A stretch of DNA of 64,000 bases from Flavobacterium ajazii (lineage in GTDB: Bacteria; Bacteroidota; Bacteroidia; Flavobacteriales; Flavobacteriaceae). This document shows positions 1 to 8,272 of the stretch, in pieces. A program made the translations under genes and the position numbers. Position 1 is the first letter of the stretch. Every line of letters starts with the position of its first letter. Under the pieces are notes generated by a model, which was not told the DNA's origin, ran no database searches, and saw only the letters and a list, made by a program, of their open reading frames with translations. Location of the stretch: positions 124,001 through 188,000 of the forward strand of contig NZ_JAAEHL010000005.1 in NCBI RefSeq assembly GCF_010614725.1, read 5' to 3'.

Positions 1-495
1 TTTGCCAATCGGATCTTCATTTTTAAAAATCAACTGAGCTGTTTCTTCAGAGATTGCAACACTGTTTTTTTCTTTAAGAATATTTGTTTTAGCTCCTTTT
101 ATAATTGGAAAAGGGAAAATTTCAAAAAAACCATTATCTGCTACGGTGATTTTTTTATCAAATATCTTCTGATTCTGATACTTTATCAGTGCGTCATTGT
201 ACCAGGAATTAAAGAAACTTATCGCTTCAATTTCAGGAATAGTGGCCTTACAGGTTTTTCCAAAAGGAATTGAACATGAAGACCACGTATCTCCTGTCAT
301 ACCAATTTTATTGAGTACCTGATAAGCGTTTTCTTTTTCAGGATTCCATTGATCGTAAGCATGTTCATTATTCCAATACAAAATGGCGAAAATCACTCCT
401 GCAATTCCGATGCTCAATCCCAGAACATTCAAAAAAGAGAATAATTTGTTTTGTTTTAAATGATAAATAAATATTTTAAACCAGTTATAAATCAT
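1..495 (-). CDS. ABC transporter permease, MacB/FtsX type (partial, 3' end outside window)
   Basis: Reading from an ATG at 495 toward base 1 gives 165 open codons with no stop, so the gene continues past the left edge. The protein begins with a short cytoplasmic stretch (MIYNWFKIFIYHLKQNK), then one membrane segment at about residues 18-40, then a soluble region. This is the usual N-terminus of MacB_PCD/FtsX permeases, whose large periplasmic domain follows the first helix. The next genes on the same strand upstream are an ABC ATPase and an HlyD-type adaptor, so it should be the membrane subunit of a tripartite export system. Substrate unknown. The family call is firm; how many permeases follow cannot be seen. 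Confidence 0.85.
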   Translation of the reverse strand, partial: MIYNWFKIFIYHLKQNKLFSFLNVLGLSIGIAGVIFAILYWNNEHAYDQWNPEKENAYQVLNKIGMTGDTWSSCSIPFGKTCKATIPEIEAISFFNSWYNDALIKYQNQKIFDKKITVADNGFFEIFPFPIIKGAKTNILKEKNSVAISEETAQLIFKNEDPIGK

Positions 496-618
496 GGTGC
501 GTGTTTTTATAGTTATTTCAGTTTTGGCAAACCGATTTTTTAGACAATTGCGAATATTTTGCAAACAAACTCTACCAGAATTATGATTGCCGTTACAATA
601 AATTTTAGCATCTTTTAG

Positions 619-1326
619 TTATTTAGCGTCCATAAAAACATCAACGTTTCGTTGATTTAACTTTTCAGAAAATATTACACCGTCTTTCATATGAATGGTT
701 CTTTGCGAAAAAGAAGCATCATAATCAGAGTGGGTTACCATCAAAATAGTGGAGCCTTTTGCATGCAGATCGGTTAAAAGTTCCATTACCTCGTTACCGT
801 TTTTACTGTCAAGGTTTCCCGTTGGCTCATCGGCAAGGATAATTTTTGGGTCGTTTACCAAAGCTCTTGCAACGGCAACTCTTTGCTGCTGTCCTCCTGA
901 AAGCTGCTGAGGAAAGTGTTTCAAACGATGTGAAATATTTAATTTTTCCGCAATCGCTTCAATTTTTTGTTTTCTTTCTGCTGCTTTTACGTTGTTGTAA
1001 AGCAAAGGCAATTCGATATTGTCATACACAGAAAGTTCGTCGATCAGATTGAAATTCTGAAAAATGAATCCGATGTTTTCCTTACGAACCTGTGCTCTTC
1101 CTTTTTCTTTCAGGACAATCATTTCCTGATCTAATAAGGTATAGCTCCCGTCAGTTGCGCTGTCTAATAGTCCGATAATATTTAATAAAGTAGATTTTCC
1201 ACAACCTGAAGGTCCCATGATAGTTAAAAAATCCCCTTTTTTAATTTCTAAAGAAATACCGCTCAATGCTGATGTTTCTACTTCTTCTGTTCTAAAAACT
1301 TTGGTTAAATTTTGAATTTTTATCAT
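619..1326 (-). CDS. ABC transporter ATP-binding protein, MacB/LolD family
   Basis: A 235-residue nucleotide-binding subunit. Walker A is GPSGCGKST near residue 38, the Q-loop is in FIFQNFNLID, the signature is LSGGQQQRVAVARAL, Walker B is IILADEPTGNLDS, and the switch histidine is in MVTHS. The run DEPTGNLDS together with a short length places it in the MacB/LolD/FtsE group, which drives mechanotransmission by MacB_PCD permeases rather than classical import. It lies between the adaptor gene (140 bp upstream) and the permease gene (123 bp downstream) on the same strand and is probably co-transcribed. Substrate cannot be deduced. Confidence 0.93.
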   Translation of the reverse strand: MIKIQNLTKVFRTEEVETSALSGISLEIKKGDFLTIMGPSGCGKSTLLNIIGLLDSATDGSYTLLDQEMIVLKEKGRAQVRKENIGFIFQNFNLIDELSVYDNIELPLLYNNVKAAERKQKIEAIAEKLNISHRLKHFPQQLSGGQQQRVAVARALVNDPKIILADEPTGNLDSKNGNEVMELLTDLHAKGSTILMVTHSDYDASFSQRTIHMKDGVIFSEKLNQRNVDVFMDAK

Positions 1327-1406
1327 TTTGTAAAGGTGTTAAAATGTGATTGACTTCGTTTTTTGATTGATGATTGATGTTTTATTATTTTTGTTTCAGG
1401 TTTCAA

Positions 1407-1461
1407 GTTTCAAGTTTCAGGTTATTTAGTTACAGAAAACTTGAAACCTGAAACTTGAAAC
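1407..1461. repeat. Inverted repeat of GTTTCAAG/TTTCAGG words
   Basis: GTTTCAAGTTTCAGGTT at 1407-1423 is exactly complementary to 1445-1461, giving a 17-bp stem with a 21-base loop. Extra copies of TTTCAGG/TTTCAAG precede the left arm from about 1395. It lies right after the adaptor gene stop and before the ATPase gene, so it could moderate read-through within the operon. No T-run follows, so it is not a classical terminator. Confidence 0.8.
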
Positions 1462-1466
1462 AATAT

Positions 1467-2711
1467 TTATTCTTTATTAATCGAAAGCTCTTCTATATCC
1501 TTATAATCTGAATAAGATGATGTAATTATTGATTCCCCTTCTTTTAATCCTTCCAGGACTTCATAATACGAAGGATTTTCACGCCCTGTTTTTATGTTTC
1601 TTCTTTCGGCTTTGTTGCCTTTTACCACAAAAATCCATTTCCCGGCCGTTTCCTGATTAAAGCTTCCTTTTGGAACTACCAAAGTTTTGTTTCGTTCAGA
1701 TAAAATCAGTTTTACGCCAAAACTTAATCCGTCTTGTAATGCGATAGTTTCTTTAGATGTAAAAGCCAGTTCTACTGTAAAATGCCCGTTTTTTACTTCC
1801 GGAATCACTTTGGTTACCATTACTTCAACGGTTTTTCCTTTAAACTCTACCTGTCCTTTCAAACCTTCGCGAACTTTTTCCAGATAAAATTCATCTACAT
1901 CTGCAGCCAGTTTGTATCCTTTTTTAGAATCAATTTTACCGATGCTTTCTCCCGCCTGAAATGTTTTCCCTAAAACAGGTTCAAAAGAAGTCAATCTTCC
2001 GGATTCAGGAGCAAGGATCAGGAAATTCTTTTTATTATTTCGAAGGATTTCCAAGCTTTTTTCCATAGTCTGAATGGAATGGTTGATTTGCGAAATCTGA
2101 ACCTGATTGGATTGCTTTTCTTTTTGAATACTTTGCTGAATCGTTTTTTTGCGTTCTTCCTGAAAACGTAAATTTTCTTTAAAAGTATTCCAGTCATTTC
2201 TTGAAATCACATCTTTATCATACAATTTCGAATTCATATCGTACAATCTTTTGGCATCATTATAATCATGTTCAATTAAAACCAAATCTTTGTTCAAAGT
2301 CAGTTCCTGATTTCTGATGTTTAGTTTTCCGGTGTTCAGATTATTGATCTGTTCGATAATAGCAGTTTCCTGAGTCAGGTAATTCAGTTCTGTATTTGGG
2401 TTGTACAAACGTGCCAGCGGCTGTCCTTTTGTTACCATCGTTCCGTTTTCTGTAAAAATCTCTTTTACAGATCCGCCTTCTGTAACATTTACAAGCATCA
2501 CATTCAAAGGTTCAGCCTTTGCCTGAAAAACTACAAAATCTTCAAAAAAAGCTTTTTCTGCTTTTTGAATCGAAATTTCTTCTGCTTTTACGTTTAAAGT
2601 TCTTTTTGAATTAAAAGAAAAAAAGACCAACGCAGCCAAAGCTAAAAAAACTCCAATTGCTATTGTGAAATATCTAAATTTTCTATTTTTACGAGGAATT
2701 ACCTTGTCCAT
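1467..2711 (-). CDS. Periplasmic adaptor (membrane fusion) protein, HlyD/MacA type
   Basis: A 414-residue protein with one N-terminal membrane helix at about 13-31. A barrel-sandwich half follows (EGGSVKEIFTENGTMVTKGQPLARLYNP), then a long coiled-coil hairpin from about 110 to 225 rich in Asn, Gln, Lys and Glu, then the second lipoyl half and beta-barrel region to the C-terminus. This is the standard order for RND/ABC adaptors that bridge an inner-membrane permease to an outer-membrane exit duct. No TolC-like duct is encoded nearby, so a shared one is likely used. The gene is first in the ABC operon and divergent from a two-component system. A sigma-54-like promoter ends about 28 bases before the ATG. 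Confidence 0.9.
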   Translation of the reverse strand: MDKVIPRKNRKFRYFTIAIGVFLALAALVFFSFNSKRTLNVKAEEISIQKAEKAFFEDFVVFQAKAEPLNVMLVNVTEGGSVKEIFTENGTMVTKGQPLARLYNPNTELNYLTQETAIIEQINNLNTGKLNIRNQELTLNKDLVLIEHDYNDAKRLYDMNSKLYDKDVISRNDWNTFKENLRFQEERKKTIQQSIQKEKQSNQVQISQINHSIQTMEKSLEILRNNKKNFLILAPESGRLTSFEPVLGKTFQAGESIGKIDSKKGYKLAADVDEFYLEKVREGLKGQVEFKGKTVEVMVTKVIPEVKNGHFTVELAFTSKETIALQDGLSFGVKLILSERNKTLVVPKGSFNQETAGKWIFVVKGNKAERRNIKTGRENPSYYEVLEGLKEGESIITSSYSDYKDIEELSINKE

Positions 2712-2739
2712 TTTTTAATAATTTACTGATAATCAAAAG

Positions 2740-2754
2740 GTAAATACTGTGCCA
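2740..2754 (-). promoter_or_regulatory. Candidate sigma-54 (-24/-12) promoter of the efflux operon
   Basis: On the minus strand the bases read TGGCACAGTATTTAC. The -24 element TGGCAC is perfect, and the spacing is GG-N10-AC where the consensus has GG-N10-GC, so one -12 base deviates. The adaptor ATG is at 2711, leaving room for a short leader. The divergent neighbour is a sigma-54 activator, which makes the match more credible. Inference from pattern and context; no start site has been mapped. Confidence 0.5.
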
Positions 2755-2817
2755 TAAAATTTATTTTTTGTAAAGCATTGATTTTAAAGAGATGCTAAAA
2801 ACAATTCAAAAATCAAG

Positions 2818-2855
2818 TGTCCGATAATGAACAGCTGACCGTTCATAACCGGACA
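2818..2855. promoter_or_regulatory. Inverted repeat, candidate enhancer for the NtrC-type regulator
   Basis: The left arm TGTCCGATAATGAAC (2818-2832) and the right arm GTTCATAACCGGACA (2841-2855) are complementary at 13 of 15 positions around an 8-base centre. The centre is roughly 108 bases upstream of the start predicted from the sigma-54-like promoter at 2740-2754, a normal distance for a bacterial enhancer. It also ends 12 bases before the regulator ATG, so binding could autoregulate that gene. Confidence 0.55.
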
Positions 2856-2867
2856 AAAAAATAAAGC

Positions 2868-4211
2868 ATGAGAAAAAAACAAGCCCAAATATTGATTGTT
2901 GACGACCAGGAAGAAATTCTTTTTTCGGCAAAAATGATTCTTAAAAAACATTTTGAAACCATTTTCACGACCAGCAGCCCTAAAAAAATCATTTCGATTT
3001 TGAACGAAAATGACATAAATGTGGTTTTACTGGACATGAATTACAGAATCGGTTTTGAAGATGGACGCGAAGGGATTCACTGGCTAAAGGAAATCAAAAC
3101 ACTTTCTCCTAATACAATTGTGATTTTAATGACCGCTTTTGGAAAAATTGACACTGCAGTTGAAGGAATAAAAATTGGCGCTTTTGATTATGTTTTAAAG
3201 CCATGGAACAACGAAAAGCTGCTCGAAATAATCGACAAATCGGTTACCGAAAGCCGCAAAAACAATAAAAAACCTGCTGCTGAAAAAACCGAAAAAAGAT
3301 ATTTTACCGGAACTTCCCAAAAAATAAAACAAGCTTATTCTATTGCCGAAAAAGTAGCCCGAACTGATGCCAATGTATTGATTTTGGGCGAAAACGGAAC
3401 CGGAAAATATGTTTTTGCGGAATTCATTCATCAAAATTCCACACGAAAAAACGAACCTTTTGTACATGTCGATTTGGGTTCTCTGAGTGATAATTTGTTC
3501 GAAAGTGAACTTTTTGGATATGCAAAAGGTGCTTTTACCGATGCCAAAACCGATACACCCGGAAGATTTGAAACGGCACAAAACGGAACCATTTTTTTAG
3601 ACGAAATTGGCAATATTCCACTGCATCTGCAATCTAAGTTATTACACGTTTTACAGACCAAAACAGTGACTCGTTTGGGCGAAAGTAAAGCACGACCTTT
3701 GAATGTCCGAATCATTTCGGCTACTAATAATGATATCAAAGCTGAAGTAAAAAATAAAACGTTTAGAGAGGATTTATTATACCGAATAAATACCATGGAT
3801 ATTAATTTGCCGCCTTTGCGTGAGCGAAAAGACGATATTGTTCCGATGGCCAATTTTGTTCTGGATCAGATTGCTGAAAAGTATAATCAGGATAACTGGC
3901 GTTTCGCCGAGAATGTGGCTCCTTACTTAGAACGTTATCCATGGAAAGGAAATGTTCGCGAAATGGAAAACAAAATTGAACGTGCTTTGATTCTGGCAGA
4001 TAATAACACGATTTCTATAACCGATTTAGATATTCTGGATTTTGAAGAAATTCAGGAGAATGATGAGAATCCGTTGTCTGAACTGGAAAAAACAGCAATA
4101 GAAAAAGCACTTTTGAAACATCACGGCAACATCAGTAAAACAGCCGAAGAATTAGGTCTATCAAGAGCGGCTTTGTACAGAAGAATTGAAAAATACGATT
4201 TGAAGAATTAA
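2868..4211 (+). CDS. Sigma-54-dependent response regulator, NtrC family
   Basis: A 447-residue protein with the standard three parts. The receiver domain (1-125) has acidic residues D12/D13, phospho-acceptor D56 and conserved K111. The AAA+ domain (about 146-375) has Walker A GENGTGK at 174-180 and Walker B TIFLDEIG at 241-248. A Fis-type helix-turn-helix ends the protein (NISKTAEELGLSRAALYRR). The loop that contacts sigma-54 is GAFTDA at 221-226 instead of the textbook GAFTGA. The cognate kinase gene follows after 153 bp, and the gene is divergent from the efflux operon it probably activates. The activating signal is unknown. Confidence 0.95.
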   Translation: MRKKQAQILIVDDQEEILFSAKMILKKHFETIFTTSSPKKIISILNENDINVVLLDMNYRIGFEDGREGIHWLKEIKTLSPNTIVILMTAFGKIDTAVEGIKIGAFDYVLKPWNNEKLLEIIDKSVTESRKNNKKPAAEKTEKRYFTGTSQKIKQAYSIAEKVARTDANVLILGENGTGKYVFAEFIHQNSTRKNEPFVHVDLGSLSDNLFESELFGYAKGAFTDAKTDTPGRFETAQNGTIFLDEIGNIPLHLQSKLLHVLQTKTVTRLGESKARPLNVRIISATNNDIKAEVKNKTFREDLLYRINTMDINLPPLRERKDDIVPMANFVLDQIAEKYNQDNWRFAENVAPYLERYPWKGNVREMENKIERALILADNNTISITDLDILDFEEIQENDENPLSELEKTAIEKALLKHHGNISKTAEELGLSRAALYRRIEKYDLKN

Positions 4212-4364
4212 AGAGAAAGAAGCAACAGCCAAGAAGTATGATTTTTATCTACTGAATCTGCAAGATCTGCGAGAGACTAAAATTTTAAGACAATGTAAAA
4301 ATCTTTTTAATCCTTTTAATCTGTGACCAGAAAAAAAATAATCCGTGGCAAACAAAAAAACTAA

Positions 4365-5690
4365 ATGAAAAACTGGAAATTCTATAATGCATTATTTATA
4401 AGAGTACTGTTCGTAATGATTCTCTTTTTTTTCTGCATTTTTCTGATTTATAAAACGTTTTATTACAATGCTGTTTTGGTTGGTTCTTTTGGTTTGATAA
4501 TGCTGGCCGAAATGTATTTTTACATAAAAAACCAATTACAGTTTTACGACAGAACGATATTCTCCATATTACAAAGCGATTTTACAACCAATTTCCCGGA
4601 AGAAAATAAAAAAGATAATTTTCAAAGTTTATATTTATTGTATGAAACTTTAAAAGAACGCCAGCAGGAACAAACTTCAAAAGAACTAATTTATCGTTCC
4701 CTTTTAAATAATATAGACAGTGCTGCTTTAATCCTTGAAAAAGACAATGATGACTGGAACATTTTTTTAATGAATGACTCCTTTTCTAATCTTTTTAAAG
4801 TACCAAAAGTGAGCCATTGGAAATACCTTAAAAACTACCTTCCATCACTTTGCTACGAAATTGAAAAAACAGATTTCAGTGAATTAAAATCGGCTATTTC
4901 GATTAAAATTGAAGAACAGGATTTACAGACTTTCATCCTTCAGACTTCCAGAACCCAAACCTATAATAAGGAATATTTCGTTGTTTTACTAGATAGTATT
5001 CAGCGTGTTATTGAAAAAAAGGAGAAAGAAGCCTGGATCAATCTGATGAAAATTATTTCGCACGAATTGATGAATTCCTTAACACCGATTCGGGCGCTTT
5101 CGCAGAATCTGCTTTACATTGTCGATCAGGAAAAACTGGATGAAGAAGATTTTGAAGACATAAAAGGCAGTATTTCAACCATCATCAACAGAAGCGATCA
5201 TTTACAGGCTTTTGTAGAGAGCTACCGTAAACTCGCTATGCTGCCAACACCAACCAAACAAATGACACCGATAAATGCACTTTTCGAAGACTGCATCAGA
5301 ATCATGAGTCCGATTTTAAAAGCTGAAAATATCGAATTGATAAACGATGTCCACAGTTCACGTTCGATTTTAATTGATCGAAATCAAATGGAACAGGTAA
5401 TCATTAATTTGATTACCAATAGTGTTTATGCACTAAAAGAAAAGACTGAAAAGAAATTGTTTGTATCCAGTTATACAGAGAATAACCGCTTTTTTATTAC
5501 GATTTCTGATAACGGAAAAGGAATCGACGCAGCAATTCAGGACAAAGTATTTCTTCCGTTTTTTACCACCCGAAAAGACGGAGCCGGTATTGGTTTGACA
5601 CTCTCTAAGAATATTATCGAAGCACACGGGGGCTACCTTAGTTACCAAAGCGATGAAGACAAAACCAGCTTTGTCATTTGCTTGATTTAG
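4365..5690 (+). CDS. Membrane sensor histidine kinase, partner of the upstream regulator
   Basis: A 441-residue kinase. Two hydrophobic helices at about 10-29 and 34-53 leave almost no periplasmic loop, so the signal is probably sensed in or at the membrane or in the cytoplasm. A PAS-like region follows at about 105-210. The H-box is IISHELMNSLTP with H233, the N-box is INLITNSVYALKE, then come the G boxes DNGKGID and GAGIGLTLSKNII. It lies 153 bp after the NtrC-type gene in the same direction. The gap carries decayed words of the CTGTGG/AATCTG repeat family and no clear promoter. Confidence 0.93.
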   Translation: MKNWKFYNALFIRVLFVMILFFFCIFLIYKTFYYNAVLVGSFGLIMLAEMYFYIKNQLQFYDRTIFSILQSDFTTNFPEENKKDNFQSLYLLYETLKERQQEQTSKELIYRSLLNNIDSAALILEKDNDDWNIFLMNDSFSNLFKVPKVSHWKYLKNYLPSLCYEIEKTDFSELKSAISIKIEEQDLQTFILQTSRTQTYNKEYFVVLLDSIQRVIEKKEKEAWINLMKIISHELMNSLTPIRALSQNLLYIVDQEKLDEEDFEDIKGSISTIINRSDHLQAFVESYRKLAMLPTPTKQMTPINALFEDCIRIMSPILKAENIELINDVHSSRSILIDRNQMEQVIINLITNSVYALKEKTEKKLFVSSYTENNRFFITISDNGKGIDAAIQDKVFLPFFTTRKDGAGIGLTLSKNIIEAHGGYLSYQSDEDKTSFVICLI

Positions 5691-5935
5691 CCCGCAAAAC
5701 ATTGACATACAATCATTTATCACATCTACTTTACTGTCAGGTGTGAATTTTAATAGATGTTTGCAATATTCTATAAAGCAATTTCTTATGATGCGCCGTA
5801 AATTTGAATTACCCTAAATCATTTGACTTTCAATATTTAAAAATATAGTGAAACTCATCTTGATGGCATCAGATTTTAATTCGGTTTCGCTGTTTTTTTA
5901 AATGAAGTAATTCTAAAATTTAAAAAAATAACATC

Positions 5936-7147
5936 ATGAGACATTTAAATAAATTCCTCCTAATTATAGCAACAGGTTTTGTGTTTACTTCATTTGGTTT
6001 TAAGAATAAAGATATAAAGCCAACGGATAATTTATATTCAAAAGAAAATCCAGAAGTTCAGAATAGTTCAGATTCAACGAGCAAAGCCTCTAAAAAATCA
6101 TCAAGAGAAGTCTATCTTTTATCCAGACAATATGACCGTCTTGAAGCAGCTTTAGAAAAATACCAAAAAATTGAAAGAAAAAAACTCTGGAAAAGAATTG
6201 ATATTGACAGTGCAACCTACAAAGAATTAAAACCTTTTGACAGTGGTGCTGTGGTAAAACAAATCCGTGAACGTTTGTTTGTCGATGGCGATTTGAAAAG
6301 AGATTCTAAAAGCGATTTGTATGATGAAGAGATGATGGCCGGGGTTTTAAATTATAAAAAAAGATACGGTCTTACCTTAAATTACAAACTGACATTCGAA
6401 CATATTAAACAAATGAACGAACCTGTATCTGAAAGAATCAAAACCATACAGCTAAACATGGAACGCTGTCGTCTGATTCCTGAAAATTTAATAGATGCAA
6501 GAGACTATATAATGGTTAATATTCCGGCTTATCGATTATTGTATGTAAAAAATGGAGTCAATGAATTTACGTCAGATGTTTTTGTTGGAACCACCTGGGC
6601 AGAAACTGAAATTTTTAGCAGTACTATGGATAAAATTGTATTTAGTCCGTATTGGAATGTCCCTCAAAGTATTATTGATAACGAGTTAAAACTCAACATG
6701 GCCAGAGACAAAAACTATCTCGAAGAAAATAATATGGAATGGAACGGAGGAAAGGTAAGACAAAAACCGGGACCTAAAAATTCTTTGGGATTAGTAAAAT
6801 TTTTGTTCCCAAATCCTTTTGATATATATATGCACGACACGCCTGCCAAAAGTCTGTTTCAGTTTGAACAGCGTACATTTAGCCACGGTTGTATCAATAT
6901 AAAAGAAGCCAAAAAAATGGCACATGTAATTTTAAAGGATGATCCGGATTGGACAGATCAAAAGATAGATGTTGCAATGAATGGTGAAAAAGAAACAACC
7001 TGTATCCTGAAAAATAAAATTCCGATATATATTGGTTATTTTACGACTTGGGTAAATGAAGAAACTGGTGAGATTTATTTCTATCCGGATGTTTATCAAA
7101 AAGATAAACCACAGCCTGAAGATGCTAAAAGTCTGGTAATGGATTAA
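5936..7147 (+). CDS. L,D-transpeptidase (YkuD family), exported
   Basis: A 403-residue protein with an N-terminal export signal (about 1-22) followed by a low-complexity Ser/Lys linker. A peptidoglycan-binding-like helical region (about 95-165) precedes the YkuD catalytic domain (about 190-375). The catalytic motif FSHGCIN holds H317 and C319, and the upstream MHDTP at 299-303 is the usual companion. Such enzymes form 3-3 crosslinks or attach proteins to peptidoglycan in the periplasm. It is transcribed alone and converges on the next gene, with only one base between the two stops. A TAAATTTG box at 5799-5806 could be its -7 element, but no -33 TTG is in place. Confidence 0.93.
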   Translation: MRHLNKFLLIIATGFVFTSFGFKNKDIKPTDNLYSKENPEVQNSSDSTSKASKKSSREVYLLSRQYDRLEAALEKYQKIERKKLWKRIDIDSATYKELKPFDSGAVVKQIRERLFVDGDLKRDSKSDLYDEEMMAGVLNYKKRYGLTLNYKLTFEHIKQMNEPVSERIKTIQLNMERCRLIPENLIDARDYIMVNIPAYRLLYVKNGVNEFTSDVFVGTTWAETEIFSSTMDKIVFSPYWNVPQSIIDNELKLNMARDKNYLEENNMEWNGGKVRQKPGPKNSLGLVKFLFPNPFDIYMHDTPAKSLFQFEQRTFSHGCINIKEAKKMAHVILKDDPDWTDQKIDVAMNGEKETTCILKNKIPIYIGYFTTWVNEETGEIYFYPDVYQKDKPQPEDAKSLVMD

Positions 7148-7148
7148 A

Positions 7149-7475
7149 TCAGAATGTAATTTCAGGCTGCCAGAAATGCTTGTCAAAATCTACGATCTGA
7201 TTGTTGACCACTTTAACACCTTCGTTTTCCAGAAGCTGCTGCATTAAATTGGTTCCGTCAAAATGGTGTTTTCCGGTCAAAAGGCCTTTTCGGTTCACGA
7301 CTCTATGTGCTGGGACATCATCCATATTGTGACACGCATTCATAGCCCAGCCTACCATTCGTGCAGAACGTGCTGTACCCAATGCCTTTGCAATTGCACC
7401 ATAAGAAGTTACTTTTCCGTACGGAATCTGTCTGGCGATTGTATACACTCTTTCGAAAAAATTTTCCTCAGCCAT
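7149..7475 (-). CDS. Alkyltransferase-like (ATL) protein, MGMT family without the acceptor cysteine
   Basis: The fold is that of the C-terminal domain of O6-methylguanine-DNA methyltransferase (IPYGKVTSYGAIAKALG helix-turn-helix; RMVGWAMNACHN). The active-site PCHRV is PAHRV here, so the methyl-accepting Cys is replaced by Ala. Known ATL proteins with this change bind O6-alkylguanine and pass it to nucleotide excision repair instead of repairing it directly. The ATG at 7475 (MAEENFFERVY) is chosen over a GTG at 7493 because the latter lies inside the neighbouring inverted repeat. The protein has 108 residues, normal for ATLs. Confidence 0.85.
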   Translation of the reverse strand: MAEENFFERVYTIARQIPYGKVTSYGAIAKALGTARSARMVGWAMNACHNMDDVPAHRVVNRKGLLTGKHHFDGTNLMQQLLENEGVKVVNNQIVDFDKHFWQPEITF

Positions 7476-7489
7476 AGTTTGGTTGTTTG

Positions 7490-7583
7490 CCACAGATTAA
7501 AAGATAAAATTAAGATTGCTTAACGATTGAAACACCTTTTTTGCCCTATTGCAAAGCAAGCAGTTTAATCTTTTAATCTGTGG
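7490..7583. repeat. Inverted repeat with CCACAGATTAAAAGAT arms
   Basis: CCACAGATTAAAAGAT at 7490-7505 is perfectly complementary to 7568-7583. The 62-base centre contains TTTTTTGCCC and GCAAAGCAAGC words and no reading frame of note. It separates the alkyltransferase-like gene from the LysE gene, both on the minus strand. The CACAGATTAAAAG word is shared in decayed form with the gap at 4212-4364. Confidence 0.8.
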
Positions 7584-7592
7584 TTTATTTTT

Positions 7593-8231
7593 TTATCCGA
7601 AATAATAATTCAAAATATTAAAAAGTGTTATTAGGGCAACTAAGCCAGTAATACTTCCAATGATTTTATTCATATTCCGCATTAAGTAATCGGTCTTCTG
7701 TTCTATTTTTCCAAAGAAAGCGATATAGCAGTACAGTATCGCAAACGATCCCAAAACTGATCCCAAAACAAAAGTAAAAATAATACTGTTTTCGAATACA
7801 AAAAGCTGATAAGAAGCCAGAGTAACACTTACTACAACATAATAAGGTATCGGAAATAAATTCAGCCCCGAAAGCAGCATTCCCAGAAAAAACCGGCTTT
7901 TTTTACTGCTTTTTTTAATCTTTGACGCTTTTTTTCCGGTTGGTTTTTTAGCAATAAACAAAAAGTAAATGGTTAAAATAGAAAAAGCTACAAAACCAAT
8001 TTCGCGTAATAATGTTACAATATCAGGTCTATTGTCAATTACACGTGCAAACAGAACCGCTACATAAACCTGAAAAAAAACAACCAGAACAGCACCAATA
8101 ACAAACCATAAAGCATTCTTTTTCCCTTCTTTCGAGTTTATTTTGGCAGCAGACATATTGAGCAAACCAGGAGGAATTGTTCCGATAGCGGCTGCAATAA
8201 AGCCCGAAAATAAAGGAGTAAGTAAGGCCAT
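7593..8231 (-). CDS. LysE/RhtB-type inner-membrane exporter
   Basis: A 212-residue very hydrophobic protein with about six membrane helices. The N-terminal run (LFSGFIAAAIGTIPPGLLN) resembles the LysE family opening, where a PPGP-like motif follows the first helix. A basic cytoplasmic loop near 92-112 (KKPTGKKASKIKKSSKKSR) splits the two halves. LysE proteins export amino acids or related small molecules; the substrate cannot be told here. Both neighbours lie on the same strand with gaps of about 40 and 117 bp. Confidence 0.8.
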   Translation of the reverse strand: MALLTPLFSGFIAAAIGTIPPGLLNMSAAKINSKEGKKNALWFVIGAVLVVFFQVYVAVLFARVIDNRPDIVTLLREIGFVAFSILTIYFLFIAKKPTGKKASKIKKSSKKSRFFLGMLLSGLNLFPIPYYVVVSVTLASYQLFVFENSIIFTFVLGSVLGSFAILYCYIAFFGKIEQKTDYLMRNMNKIIGSITGLVALITLFNILNYYFG

Positions 8232-8272
8232 TCGGTTGTATTGATAGGTTAGATATTTGTTTTAAAACTAAA

